Below, piece by piece: positions 25,443 to 39,794 of a stretch of 54,945 bases of DNA; positions within the stretch are counted from its first letter, which is position 1, and every line of letters starts with the position of its first letter. Both the position numbers and the translations under genes were made by a program. Location of the stretch: positions 46,102-101,046 of the forward strand of contig JAJZGF010000002.1 of NCBI GenBank assembly GCA_021805025.1, given 5' to 3'. This DNA is from Acidobacteriota bacterium. GTDB lineage: Bacteria > Acidobacteriota > Terriglobia > Terriglobales > Acidobacteriaceae. A model generated the notes under the pieces. The model saw only the letters and a list, made by a program, of their open reading frames with translations. It searched no databases and was not told where the DNA came from.

Positions 25443-26027
25443 GTGATCCGGCAGGCCATTTCATGCGACATCTGCGGTGTGGAGATGCAGCACACCAACC
25501 ACTGGTTTGTGGCCTATGACCAGGGCGCAGAGCTCCGCGTGAGCGGTTGGAGCGCCGGCAAGCGGCTGCGCGCCGGGGCCAAACATCTGTGCGGACAAAC
25601 CTGCCTGCATAAGCTGGTGGATGAGTTCATGGCGCGCACCGTCTCCACGCGGGCGCAGGGCGCGAGCACTGAGCTGCCCGGCGATCGGGAGAAAGCGGCG
25701 TCGGCACGGACTGTGCGCCTCGCTGCGGACCTCGCTGCGAACGTGACTCCCTCAGCGGCCCATATCGTGCCTCACGCAGCGCCGGAGCGGCAGGGCGTGC
25801 AATCCGTGGCAACGTCGCCGACTTATGCGGGCGATTTTGAGTCCTCGGCGCGGCTCATTGCGCCGGGCGATGCGGTGACCGACGACCAGCAAGCCCGGGA
25901 TGCAGAAGCACCGACGTATGCCGCGCGCAACTGGCACGCCGAGGCCTGGAAGCGCGAGCGTGAGCGCACCCTGCGCGGCGACACGCGCGCCACGGCGATC
26001 ACCGCGCATCGGCGCAACATCGCCTGA
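25443..26027 (+). CDS. Cys-rich zinc-ribbon-like protein of unknown function
   Basis: 194 aa from GTG 25443, preceded by GAGGGGA at 25428-25434; an in-frame ATG at 25398 lacks a ribosome site. The first 70 residues are compact and hold CDICGVEMQHTNHWFV and, 30 residues on, HLCGQTCLHKLVDEFM. The Cys-x2-Cys and Cys-x3-Cys pairs suggest a zinc-binding fold, with the mid-segment FVAYDQGAELRVSGW. The remaining 120 residues are polar, Ala/Arg/Asp-rich and probably disordered, ending ARNWHAEAWKRERERTLRG. No enzyme motif. The gene stands alone, convergent with ligA. Confidence 0.75.
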   Translation: MIRQAISCDICGVEMQHTNHWFVAYDQGAELRVSGWSAGKRLRAGAKHLCGQTCLHKLVDEFMARTVSTRAQGASTELPGDREKAASARTVRLAADLAANVTPSAAHIVPHAAPERQGVQSVATSPTYAGDFESSARLIAPGDAVTDDQQARDAEAPTYAARNWHAEAWKRERERTLRGDTRATAITAHRRNIA

Positions 26028-26045
26028 ACGGGATGCCGCGGGCGA

Positions 26046-29285
<3,240 letters not shown>

Positions 29286-29428
29286 CACGTTGCCGGGATG
29301 AATAATTTTGTTCACCCTACGGGCGGTTCAACGGGTCCGCGGTTGACCCTTTCAGGGCCGACCTTCAGAATAAGAAATAAGCTTTTGCCCCGGTCAAATC
29401 CCAGGGCCACCCCGAACGAGAGGTTTCC

Positions 29429-29959
29429 ATGCCCGCCTATCTTATCCTGCTTGTTGCCGTGTTGAGCCGCTTGATGCCACATCCTGACTGGCTGAACTTT
29501 ACCGCTGTGGGCGGGGCTCTGCTCTACTTTGGCGCGCGGCGCTCGTGGCGGGAGATGCTTGCTCCGCTGGCCGCCCTGATGGTGACCGACTACTGCCTGA
29601 CGGTCTTCAGCTACCACTACACCTTTGTCTGGACGGCTTATGTGACTACCTGGGCCTGGTATGTGGCGGCCATGGCGCTGGGCCACATTCTGCTCCATGC
29701 GCGCACCACTTTTGTTCGCGTGGCAGCGGGCGTGGTGCTCGGGCCCACGTCGTTTTTCGTCCTCTCCAATTACGCGGTGTGGGCGGGCGGCGTAATGTAT
29801 CCGCACACGCTGGCCGGGCTGGGAACCTGCTATCTGGCCGCGATCCCGTTCTATCGCAATGATCTGGCTTCGACGGCCATCGTCGCGGCGCTGGCGTTTG
29901 GCGTGCCCGTGCTGGTGCGCCGCTACTCTGGCGTTCCCGCGGCTCAGGCCAGCGCCTGA
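29429..29959 (+). CDS. DUF6580-like small membrane protein
   Basis: 176 aa with five or six hydrophobic helices. The N-terminal SRLMPHPDWLNFTAVGGALLYFGARRS pattern and the SDY-like loop VTDYCLTVFSYHY are those of a small integral membrane family (DUF6580) of unknown function, sometimes likened to vitamin-transport S components. Start ATG 29429 has CGAGAGG upstream. No riboswitch is seen in the 143-nt leader. Convergent with the VTT-domain gene. Confidence 0.8.
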   Translation: MPAYLILLVAVLSRLMPHPDWLNFTAVGGALLYFGARRSWREMLAPLAALMVTDYCLTVFSYHYTFVWTAYVTTWAWYVAAMALGHILLHARTTFVRVAAGVVLGPTSFFVLSNYAVWAGGVMYPHTLAGLGTCYLAAIPFYRNDLASTAIVAALAFGVPVLVRRYSGVPAAQASA

Positions 29960-29987
29960 GGCTCGCCGCTCGCCGGCTGGATTTTTT
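29943..29987 (+). terminator. Possible terminator after the DUF6580-like gene
   Basis: CTCAGGC (29943-29949), loop CAGC, GCCTGAG (29954-29960) form a perfect 7-bp hairpin over the stop codon. A six-T run lies at 29982-29987, about 20 nt further, further than usual. A CTGGAT/ATCCAG pair flanks the T-run. Confidence 0.4.
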
Positions 29988-30008
29988 CGCGCCATCCAGA
30001 AGCGCGTC

Positions 30009-30632
30009 CTACTCCGGGCGCGCTTCTTGTGTTTCCTGCCGCTTCTTCAGCCACCAGCCGGCCAGCGCAAGGGCCACCAGCAACGCCACCATCGCCAGAG
30101 CCGTCGCGGCGTGATGCGCCACCAGGCTCACCGCGCCCGGCCCCAGCTTGAGCACCAGCAGGGCCAGCACAAGCCAGCGGACCAACCGGCCGCAAAAGAC
30201 CGCCAGCATATAAGGGGCAATCCGCATCTCAAAGACGCCTGCGGCAAAGACAAACGCCTTCCACGGCGTGGGTGGCGGCATCATGGAAGGAATCATTACG
30301 GCCAGGAACTCCTGCCGCTCGAAGCGGTCGCGTATCTGCTCAAACCGCGCACGGTTGATGCGCTTGAGCAGAAACAGCTCTCCGCCGGCACGGCCAAGGC
30401 CATAGGGCACGAGGCCCCCGATGGCCGAGCCGACAGCCGCCATCAGGCAATAAATCCAGAAATGGCCTTTGTTTTGCCATATGTAGACGGCCAGGATGGC
30501 ATCCATGGGCACGGGGATGCTGGAGGAGTCGAGCAGCGCCACAGCGCCTGCGCCCCAGAATCCAAGCTTGAGGACCGCAGGCAGGGCGGCCAGCTTCCAC
30601 CAGGCCGTCAGCTTTACAAAAAACTGCTTCAA
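30009..30632 (-). CDS. VTT-domain membrane protein, DedA/YqaA-like
   Basis: 207 aa with about five hydrophobic segments. Typical VTT/SNARE-associated features are the re-entrant motif LDSSSIPVPMDAILAVYIWQ (about 33-52), AVGSAIGGLVPYGLGRAGGE (about 65-85) and the second half loop MMPPPTPWKAFVFAAGVF (about 115-133, with the conserved Pro-rich turn). DedA-family proteins are proton-coupled lipid transporters in the inner membrane, for undecaprenyl phosphate or phosphatidylethanolamine in some members. Sub-family and substrate cannot be told. The gene is divergent from the TonB-like operon. Confidence 0.85.
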   Translation of the reverse strand: MKQFFVKLTAWWKLAALPAVLKLGFWGAGAVALLDSSSIPVPMDAILAVYIWQNKGHFWIYCLMAAVGSAIGGLVPYGLGRAGGELFLLKRINRARFEQIRDRFERQEFLAVMIPSMMPPPTPWKAFVFAAGVFEMRIAPYMLAVFCGRLVRWLVLALLVLKLGPGAVSLVAHHAATALAMVALLVALALAGWWLKKRQETQEARPE

Positions 30633-30754
30633 ACACGTCCCTTTCCGAGTCCCAATCCGTCCATTCCAAAAGAATCATTGTACGTTCCAAACATTGTCCG
30701 CGGAGGGGTTGCCTGTTTTGCCGGGGATGAGAGAATAGGTAGGAAGGACTCGAA

Positions 30755-30826
30755 ATGGAGCCGGCGCAAGCGCCCGTGAAGCTCCTGCCGGAAGAATGCC
30801 CATCAGCGAAACGCCCACCCCAGTAA
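30755..30826 (+). CDS. Short upstream reading frame before the TonB-like gene
   Basis: A 23-codon frame with start ATG 30755 and a strong site AGGAAGGA at 30741-30748. It starts MEPAQAPVKLLPEE and ends at TAA 30824-30826, inside the TonB-like gene in another frame. TTGCCT (30709-30714) and GAGAAT (30731-30736), 16 nt apart, fit a promoter for it. It may be a coupling leader for the TonB-like gene, whose own ATG has no properly spaced ribosome site. Peptide function is not suggested. Confidence 0.35.
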   Translation: MEPAQAPVKLLPEECPSAKRPPQ

Positions 30827-31893
30827 ACGAGCCCAACGAGCCGACGGGAACCGCGGCGGAAGTCGGCAACGCTGCTGCCGCCACTCCGCCATCCGGAGAG
30901 GAATCCGGCCCGGCAGAGCCCGCGCTCCCGATTCGCTCGCAGTCGCGCTGGGTTGACTACGATACCCACGAACTGCTGGAGATGATCAGCGAGCTCGAAG
31001 ATGAGCGTCGCTGGGCGCGACTTCGCGAGGGCATCTGGCTCGCCGTTCTCATTCACATTCTGGTGCTGTCAGCCATCACCTGGATTCCCCGGTATGTCTT
31101 CAAGGTGCCGCCGGTGATCGATCCTTTTGACGCCATCAAGCAGCGCAAGGATCTGACCTATCTTGATCTGCCGCCCGACGCCCTGCGCCAGTTGCAGCCC
31201 AAGGTCAAGGTCAAGCCGGTGCCGGAAAAAAAGCCGCAGATCGACAAACAGACGCTGGAAGCGATGAACAAGCCGGAAGCGCCGCCGCCGCCCGCGCCGG
31301 CCGAACAGCCGAAGCTGGAGGCGCCGCCGCAGCCCACGCAGCCTGTTCCGCCCAGTCCACAATCGCAGTCGGAGATCTCCGCGCCCAAGCCGCAGGCGGT
31401 TCCGGCGCGTCCCAACTTTGCCATGCAGTCAGACAATCCCGCCGACCAGTTGCGGCAAGCCATGCGCGGCGCAGCCCGGAATCGCGGACTGAGTGACAAC
31501 AACCTGCCCGGCGGCACGGGACTGAGTATGCATCCGGGTGCAGGGACCGGCGGCGTCGAGGTGCTCTCGGACACGCAAGGCGTGGACTTCAGCTCCTGGC
31601 TGCTGCGCTGGCACCGCGAGACCGAGCGCACCTGGGATCCGCTGATTCCCGACGAGGTGAACCCGCCGATCTTGAAGTCGGGCGCTGTGGTCATCCGCTT
31701 CAAGGTGCTTCCCAACGGTCGCCTGATGGACGGCAGCATGGTGCTGGAGGGCCGCTCCGGTGACACCGGCCTTGACCGCGCCGCCTGGGGCGCGCTGACC
31801 GGCTCCAACTACCCGCCGCTCCCGCACGACTTCCATGGGCCGTATCTCGAACTGCGCGCGGTGTTTCTTTACAATATGCAGCCCCCGCGCTAG
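30796..31893 (+). CDS. TonB-like energy-transduction protein
   Basis: 365 aa. Cytoplasmic N-terminus of about 90 residues, one membrane helix (IWLAVLIHILVLSAITWIP, about 82-100), a Pro/Lys/Gln-rich periplasmic spacer (about 130-210) typical of TonB or TolA, and a C-terminal TonB-like domain (about 260-360, with GAVVIRFKVLPNGRLMDGSMVLEGRSGDTGLDRAAWGALTGSNYPPLP). TonB-family proteins carry the proton motive force to outer-membrane receptors. The unusually long cytoplasmic segment is shared with other acidobacterial TonB-like proteins. TPR and ClC genes follow in the same direction. Confidence 0.83.
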   Translation: MPISETPTPVNEPNEPTGTAAEVGNAAAATPPSGEESGPAEPALPIRSQSRWVDYDTHELLEMISELEDERRWARLREGIWLAVLIHILVLSAITWIPRYVFKVPPVIDPFDAIKQRKDLTYLDLPPDALRQLQPKVKVKPVPEKKPQIDKQTLEAMNKPEAPPPPAPAEQPKLEAPPQPTQPVPPSPQSQSEISAPKPQAVPARPNFAMQSDNPADQLRQAMRGAARNRGLSDNNLPGGTGLSMHPGAGTGGVEVLSDTQGVDFSSWLLRWHRETERTWDPLIPDEVNPPILKSGAVVIRFKVLPNGRLMDGSMVLEGRSGDTGLDRAAWGALTGSNYPPLPHDFHGPYLELRAVFLYNMQPPR

Positions 31894-31971
31894 TCGTTCC
31901 TGGGGCTTGCGGAAGTCTCATCGCGGTATCATGGGATGAAGGCTTCACTCCCGCAGCTACCCAGGGGTCGC

Positions 31972-33120
31972 ATGACCACGCAAACCGCCAGGTTGAATCT
32001 TTCGCGCTACCTGCGGCGCGAGCCGGCGATGCTGGCGATTCTTACCCTCGCGGCGATCTTTTTCTTCCTGACGGTCACAGGCATCTCGCGTATTTTTCAT
32101 GCGCAGCAGGATGCGCTCGCCGCGCGCTGGTCCGAGCGGGGCGTCAACGATCTGAACGCGCATCGCTATGATGCCGCGATTCCGGAGTTTCGCGCAGCCC
32201 TGCTCTACTCCCGCGACGACTTTGACTTCCGCCTTGGCCTGGCGCAGGCGCTGATGGGGTTGCACCGCACCGCGGAGGCCTACACCTACCTGATCAACCT
32301 GTGGGGACGGCGTCCGGAGAACGGCCTGGTCAATGTGGAGCTGGCGCGGGTTGCTGCTGAACGGGGCGAGACCGATCAGGCACTGCGCTACTATCACAAC
32401 GCCATCTATGCGAGCTGGCCCAGTGGCCAGGAGAGCCAGGCCCGGGAGACGCGCTTTGAACTGGTCGCCTATCTGCTCAAGATCAACGCCAAGGCACAAG
32501 CCGAGTCGGAGCTCATCTCGCTGGCGGCCTATCTGGGCGACGATGCCACACAGCAGACCCGGCTTGGGGAGCAGTTTCTGCGCATCCAGGACAACGAGCG
32601 CGCCCTGGCGGCTTTTCGCCGCACCCTGACTGCGGATGCACATAATCCCGCCGCGCTGGCCGGGGCTGGAACCGCCGCATACGACCTAGGGCGTTACCCG
32701 CTGGCGCAACGCTACCTGGAGCAGGCTGTGGCTGCGACGCCCAGCGACTACGTCATCAATGACCGCCTGAAGATTGCAACCAGGGTTCTGGAGATGGACC
32801 CGTTTCGCAGGCAGATTCGCACGGCGCAGCGTGACCGAAATGTCGTAGCGGCCTTTGCGGCGGCAGGCGAGCGGCTCAAGGCCTGCCCGGCGGCAGCCAG
32901 CTATGCCGCGCCGGGCAATGGCAGGCAGGACCTGGCCTCGGCATGGGCAAAGCTGAAGCCGCAAGTGGCTGAAAGCGGTCTGCGTCGCGACCCGGACCTG
33001 GTCAACTCTGCCATGGATCTTGTGTTTACGATCGAGCGCCAGGCCAGCGAGTGGTGCGGCACGCCGACGACCACCGATTCCGCGCTGCTGCTGATTGCAA
33101 AACTACATGAGGGGAGCTGA
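31972..33120 (+). CDS. Membrane-anchored TPR protein
   Basis: 382 aa from ATG 31972 with AGGGG upstream; an in-frame ATG 31936 is less well placed. One membrane helix near the start (LAILTLAAIFFFLTVTGI, about 20-37) anchors a long periplasmic or cytoplasmic TPR array (about 50-270: for example ARWSERGVNDLNAHRYDAAI, LGLAQALMGLHRTAEAYTYL, LARVAAERGETDQALRYYHN). The C-terminal 100 residues have no recognised domain. TPR arrays are protein-binding scaffolds. It lies 78 nt after the TonB-like gene and 1 nt before the ClC gene. Confidence 0.85.
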   Translation: MTTQTARLNLSRYLRREPAMLAILTLAAIFFFLTVTGISRIFHAQQDALAARWSERGVNDLNAHRYDAAIPEFRAALLYSRDDFDFRLGLAQALMGLHRTAEAYTYLINLWGRRPENGLVNVELARVAAERGETDQALRYYHNAIYASWPSGQESQARETRFELVAYLLKINAKAQAESELISLAAYLGDDATQQTRLGEQFLRIQDNERALAAFRRTLTADAHNPAALAGAGTAAYDLGRYPLAQRYLEQAVAATPSDYVINDRLKIATRVLEMDPFRRQIRTAQRDRNVVAAFAAAGERLKACPAAASYAAPGNGRQDLASAWAKLKPQVAESGLRRDPDLVNSAMDLVFTIERQASEWCGTPTTTDSALLLIAKLHEGS

Positions 33121-33121
33121 C

Positions 33122-34897
33122 GTGAGTTCCCGACCGGACGCACAGCCGACGACAAATGTTGTGGAAGACGCCGCGCAAGCCCCGGCGGCTGCGTCCAGCC
33201 TTTCGCCCGCATCCGTTCTGCGGTCGGTCTTCCGCGAGGAACGGCTCTTCCTCGTCCTCTCGGTCTTCATTGGAGTCTTCTCGGGGCTTGCCGTCGTCTG
33301 CTTCCGCTTTGCCATCGACTGGTGCCGCATCTATCTGCTGGGCTCGGGCGCGGCGCTCTCGTCATGGAGAATGCTGCTTGCGCCGTCGCTTGCCGGCCTG
33401 GCCATTGCCATCCTCACGATTCACGTCTTTCCGGCGGCGCGGGGCAGCGGCGTCAACCAGACTAAAGCCGCGCTCTACATCTACAACGGCTACATTCCTT
33501 TCAAGACGGCCATCGGCAAGTTCATTGCGTCCTCCGTGGCGATTGGCGCGGGCCATTCGCTGGGTCCGGAAGACCCCTCGCTGCAGATTGGCGCCGCGCT
33601 GGCCTCGGCGATTGGGCGGCGCATGAACCTCTCCCGCGATCGGATGAGACTGATTGCACCGGTAGGCGCCGCTGCGGGACTGGCCGCCGCCTTCAACGCG
33701 CCCATCTCCGCCGTGCTGTTTGTCATTGAAGAGGTTATCGGACGCTGGACGGCGGGCATCCTCGGCTCGGTGGTGCTTTCGGCCGTTTCGAGCGTGGTAG
33801 TGATGCGCTGGTTTCTGGGCTCGGAGTCGCTGTTTCGGATTCCCCCGGTGGAGCTGCGGAGGCCTTCAGAACTGATTGCCTACTGCGTGCTGGGCATTGT
33901 GGGCGGCTTTGCATCGGTCGCCTTTTCCAGCGGCATTGGCGCGCTCCGTCCGCGGTGCAGAAACCTGCCCCATTGGACACAGTACTTCCAGCCGGCGCTG
34001 GCCGGCCTGCTCATTGGAGTAATCGCCGTGCTGGGCGCGCCGCAGGTGATGGGCGCGGGATACGAGTACATGGACGAGGCCATGCATGGGCAGTTTACCT
34101 GGCAGTTTCTGGCGATTCTTGCCGGTCTCAAGATTGTTGCCACGCTGCTGTCCTTCGTCAGCGGAACACCCGGCGGCATGTTTGCGCCCACGCTGTTTAT
34201 CGGCGCCATGCTGGGCGCGGCGGTGGGCGGTGCGGAGCATGCCCTCCTGCCCCATTTCCACTATGCCGCCGGCACCTACGCGCTGGTCGGCATGGGAGTG
34301 CTCTTCGCCGGCTTCCTGCGGGCGCCCATGACCTCAGTCTTCATGGTGCTTGAGGTCAGCGGCAACTACACCATCATCCTGCCTGTCATTGTGGCCAACA
34401 CCTTTGCCTACGTAATCTCGCGTGCCTTGCAGCCGACGCCGATCTTTGACCTGCTCAGCCGCCAGGACGGGCTCGACCTGCCGTCGATGGAAGAGCAGCG
34501 CGAAGAGAACATCCTGCGCGTGGAAGACGCGATGCGGCCGGCCCCAGGCCCGGTGCTTGAGGCGGATGATGTGCTCGACAGGGCCTTCCTTGCCCTGCAG
34601 GCCGGCTCCGGTGACGCGTTGATGGTGCATCTTCCGGGCAGCGCCTGGGCCTGCCTGACCCCGGAGACCGCGCAGGCGCTGATCGAGCAAGGCAAGGGCA
34701 GCCATGCGCTGGGCGCTCTCCTGTCCGGAAGCCACATTCCCTGCGTACATCCGGACCAGCCTCTGGAGACCGTGCTGCGCTACGTGGATCGCTGGCCGCT
34801 GGTGCCGGTGGTCAACCGAGCCAATCTGCGCAAGCTGGAAGGCGTCATCTCGCAGCGCGACGTGCTGGAGCGCTACCGCGACTTTGCCGGGGAGTAG
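33122..34897 (+). CDS. ClC-type chloride/proton antiporter with C-terminal CBS pair
   Basis: 591 aa from GTG 33122, with GAGGGGAG just before, overlapping the end of the TPR gene region; a more upstream start would overlap that gene. The ClC core (about 50-450) has the selectivity loops GSGVNQTK, GPEDPSLQIGAALAS (the Glu of the GxEGP loop kept, as GPEDP), NAPISAVLFVIEEV (with the inner Glu pair) and GGMFAPTLFIGAMLG. Keeping both glutamates argues for an antiporter rather than a channel. Two CBS domains follow (about 475-590, with VEDAMRPAPGPVLEADD and VISQRDVLERYRD), which may bind nucleotides and set activity. Confidence 0.93.
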   Translation: MSSRPDAQPTTNVVEDAAQAPAAASSLSPASVLRSVFREERLFLVLSVFIGVFSGLAVVCFRFAIDWCRIYLLGSGAALSSWRMLLAPSLAGLAIAILTIHVFPAARGSGVNQTKAALYIYNGYIPFKTAIGKFIASSVAIGAGHSLGPEDPSLQIGAALASAIGRRMNLSRDRMRLIAPVGAAAGLAAAFNAPISAVLFVIEEVIGRWTAGILGSVVLSAVSSVVVMRWFLGSESLFRIPPVELRRPSELIAYCVLGIVGGFASVAFSSGIGALRPRCRNLPHWTQYFQPALAGLLIGVIAVLGAPQVMGAGYEYMDEAMHGQFTWQFLAILAGLKIVATLLSFVSGTPGGMFAPTLFIGAMLGAAVGGAEHALLPHFHYAAGTYALVGMGVLFAGFLRAPMTSVFMVLEVSGNYTIILPVIVANTFAYVISRALQPTPIFDLLSRQDGLDLPSMEEQREENILRVEDAMRPAPGPVLEADDVLDRAFLALQAGSGDALMVHLPGSAWACLTPETAQALIEQGKGSHALGALLSGSHIPCVHPDQPLETVLRYVDRWPLVPVVNRANLRKLEGVISQRDVLERYRDFAGE

Positions 34898-35202
34898 GCC
34901 CGGACCCGCGACTTCCAATCACCGAGGTTTTTCCTGCCTGTGCCCGCCGCGATAAAATCTGGGCGTAGTCCATGCGCAGCCATCCTGCCATCTTCGCGAT
35001 GCCCCCACTCAAGCGATTTCGCCGCGGACGCCCCGACCGTGGACGCTAACCAACTCGCTGAGTAAGCTATCCCGTTACACCCTTTCCGGCCGGTTCCGGG
35101 CGCTGGATGGCGCCGACAGGTCGCAGGGCTCCAGCAAAACCGGGGCCTGGCATATGAACTCAAGATTCAATCCGCACCGATGCGGATAGAAAGGTCTTCC
35201 CG
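34898..35202 (+). other. acnA leader region
   Basis: 305 nt before acnA. A -10-like TAAAAT lies at 34953-34958 without a clear -35. A 25-codon frame from ATG 34971 follows but has no ribosome site. Further down are GGCGC-tggat-GGCGCC-type pairing around 35100-35115 and a perfect stem ATCCGCA-CCGA-TGCGGAT (35170-35187) immediately before the acnA ribosome site at 35189-35193. The transcript leader is therefore likely structured. Confidence 0.45.
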
Positions 35203-37977
<2,775 letters not shown>

Positions 37978-37997
37978 GCAAAGAGTCCGATCGCAGC

Positions 37998-38039
37998 AAA
38001 CAGAGACGCCACCCCGGACACGGAGTGGCGTCTCTGTTT
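37998..38039. terminator. Strong bidirectional terminator between acnA and pyk
   Basis: A 15-bp perfect stem, 37998-38012 with 38025-38039, beginning AAACAGAGACGCCAC and ending in GTTT, with a 12-nt loop. Because the stem itself starts with A and ends with T on both strands, each strand gives a hairpin followed by U, serving both convergent genes. Confidence 0.9.
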
Positions 38040-38056
38040 GTGCTGAAATCAGCGCG

Positions 38057-39658
38057 CTATTTGCGTCGTGCGACGGCTTTCGCAGGCTTTGCCGCTGCGC
38101 GCTTTGCCTTTACGGCGGGCGATGGAGCCGGTGCAGGCTCGGGCGCGGGAGCCGGAAGCACCTCCTCTTCGCGTGTGGCAAAGAAGCGCACACCCTCCTG
38201 GCCGTGTTCGCCCATCACGTGCAGGCGCAGGAAGTTGGTGGACCCGGACTTGGTCCGCGTTCCGGCCACAATCGCGATGACCTCGCGCTGCCTGACGTAG
38301 CCGTACTGTTCCAGGAGGCTTTCCGCCACGTCCACCAGTGCCTCGGTCGAGTTGACCTTGGGGCAGCGGATCGGCGTGGTGCCCCACAGCAGGTTCAAGC
38401 GGTTGATGGTGACATCGATGGGGCTGAGCGCGAAGATGGGCGCGGAAGGATGATACTTCGAAAGCTGGCGGGCGGTGGCGCCGGACTCGGTGAACAGCGC
38501 GATGCCGCGCAGGTCCAGATCGTCGGCGGCATGCGCCGTCGCCTCACAGATAGTCTCGGCGATAGAGAGATGGGTGGCGCGCAGGCGATGGCTCTCGGGT
38601 GAGTCCTTCATATGCCGCTCGGCCTCGGAGACGATGCGAGCCATCATGGAGACGGTTTCGACCGGATACTTGCCCACCGCCGACTCGCCGGAGAGCATCA
38701 CGGCGTCCGTGCCATCGTAGACGGCGTTAGCCACGTCAGAGACCTCTGCGCGTGTGGGCCGCGGATTCTCAATCATCGACTCCAGCATCTGCGTTGCGGT
38801 GATGACCGGCTTGCGGTACTCCGCGGCGCGCTGGATGATGTGCTTTTGAATGGCGGGCACCTTTTCCGGCGGCACTTCAACGCCCAGATCGCCACGAGCC
38901 ACCATGATGCCGTCGGCCGCCTGCAGAATGTCGTCCAGATGCCGGATGGCCTGCGGCTTCTCCAGCTTGGCGATGATCCAGGTTTCGCCGCCGTACGCCG
39001 AAACGCGATTCCGCACCAGCCGGACATCTTCCGCGGTGCGGACAAACGAAACGGCGATCGCATCCACGCCGTTCTTGATGGCGAATTCCAGGTCTTCCGT
39101 GTCTTTGTCGGTCAGCGATGGGACGCGCACCGGAATTCCCGGCAGATTGATGCCTTTGTTCTCGCCCAACATGCCGCCGTTGATGATCTCGCAGACGACG
39201 TCAACCCCATCTACTTCATGCACGCGAAGCTCGATCAATCCATCGGAGAGCAAAATGCGCGAGCCCTGCTCCACGTTCTCGGCCAGCGTCTTGAAAGTTG
39301 TCCCCACCAGGGAAGCGGTGCCCGGAACCTCCCGCGGCGTAATGGTCAGCCGCTGGCCGGCCTTAAGCAGGACAGGCTGGTGATCCTTGAGCTTCGAGGT
39401 GCGAATCTTGGGTCCCTGCAGATCGCCGAGGATGCAGAGCGGCTTGCGTTCTTCGCGGCTCACCTTGCGGATCATCTGGATCAGCGCGAGTTTCTCCTCG
39501 TGAGTCCCATGCGAAAAATTCAGGCGGACCACATCGACCCCTGCGCGGACCAGTTCGCGAAAGACGGGTTCGGTGTTGGAAGCCGGGCCGAGGGTGGCGA
39601 CGATCTTTGCACGGCGTTGAATGGGAGATTCGGTCAGGCTTGATTCAACAAACGACAT
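38057..39658 (-). CDS. pyk: Pyruvate kinase with Ala/Pro/Lys-rich tail
   Basis: 533 aa; the usual bacterial enzyme has about 470-480. Core motifs: RRAKIVATLGPAS, RLNFSHG, DLQGPKIR, the active-site LEKPQAIRHLDDIL and MVARGDLGVEV, ITATQMLESMIENPRPTRAEVSDVANAVYDGTDAVMLSGE, and the C-terminal domain to about residue 480 (GTRTKSGSTNFLRLHVMG). The last 50 residues are EEEVLPAPAPEPAPAPSP and Lys/Ala-rich repeats, a disordered, positively charged tail. Makes ATP and pyruvate from phosphoenolpyruvate. GGAG lies about 9 nt before ATG 39658. Confidence 0.97.
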   Translation of the reverse strand: MSFVESSLTESPIQRRAKIVATLGPASNTEPVFRELVRAGVDVVRLNFSHGTHEEKLALIQMIRKVSREERKPLCILGDLQGPKIRTSKLKDHQPVLLKAGQRLTITPREVPGTASLVGTTFKTLAENVEQGSRILLSDGLIELRVHEVDGVDVVCEIINGGMLGENKGINLPGIPVRVPSLTDKDTEDLEFAIKNGVDAIAVSFVRTAEDVRLVRNRVSAYGGETWIIAKLEKPQAIRHLDDILQAADGIMVARGDLGVEVPPEKVPAIQKHIIQRAAEYRKPVITATQMLESMIENPRPTRAEVSDVANAVYDGTDAVMLSGESAVGKYPVETVSMMARIVSEAERHMKDSPESHRLRATHLSIAETICEATAHAADDLDLRGIALFTESGATARQLSKYHPSAPIFALSPIDVTINRLNLLWGTTPIRCPKVNSTEALVDVAESLLEQYGYVRQREVIAIVAGTRTKSGSTNFLRLHVMGEHGQEGVRFFATREEEVLPAPAPEPAPAPSPAVKAKRAAAKPAKAVARRK

Positions 39659-39794
39659 TGAGGAGACTCCAGAATGGGTTCAGTTGGGCGGAAGAGGAAT
39701 GGTATGCGGCCTGCTTCATTGTACACGGCGGGATAGGCCGAAAATCCTCTTATCCATCCTGCAATGGAGAGCTTGCCATGATCAGTGAGAGCGG

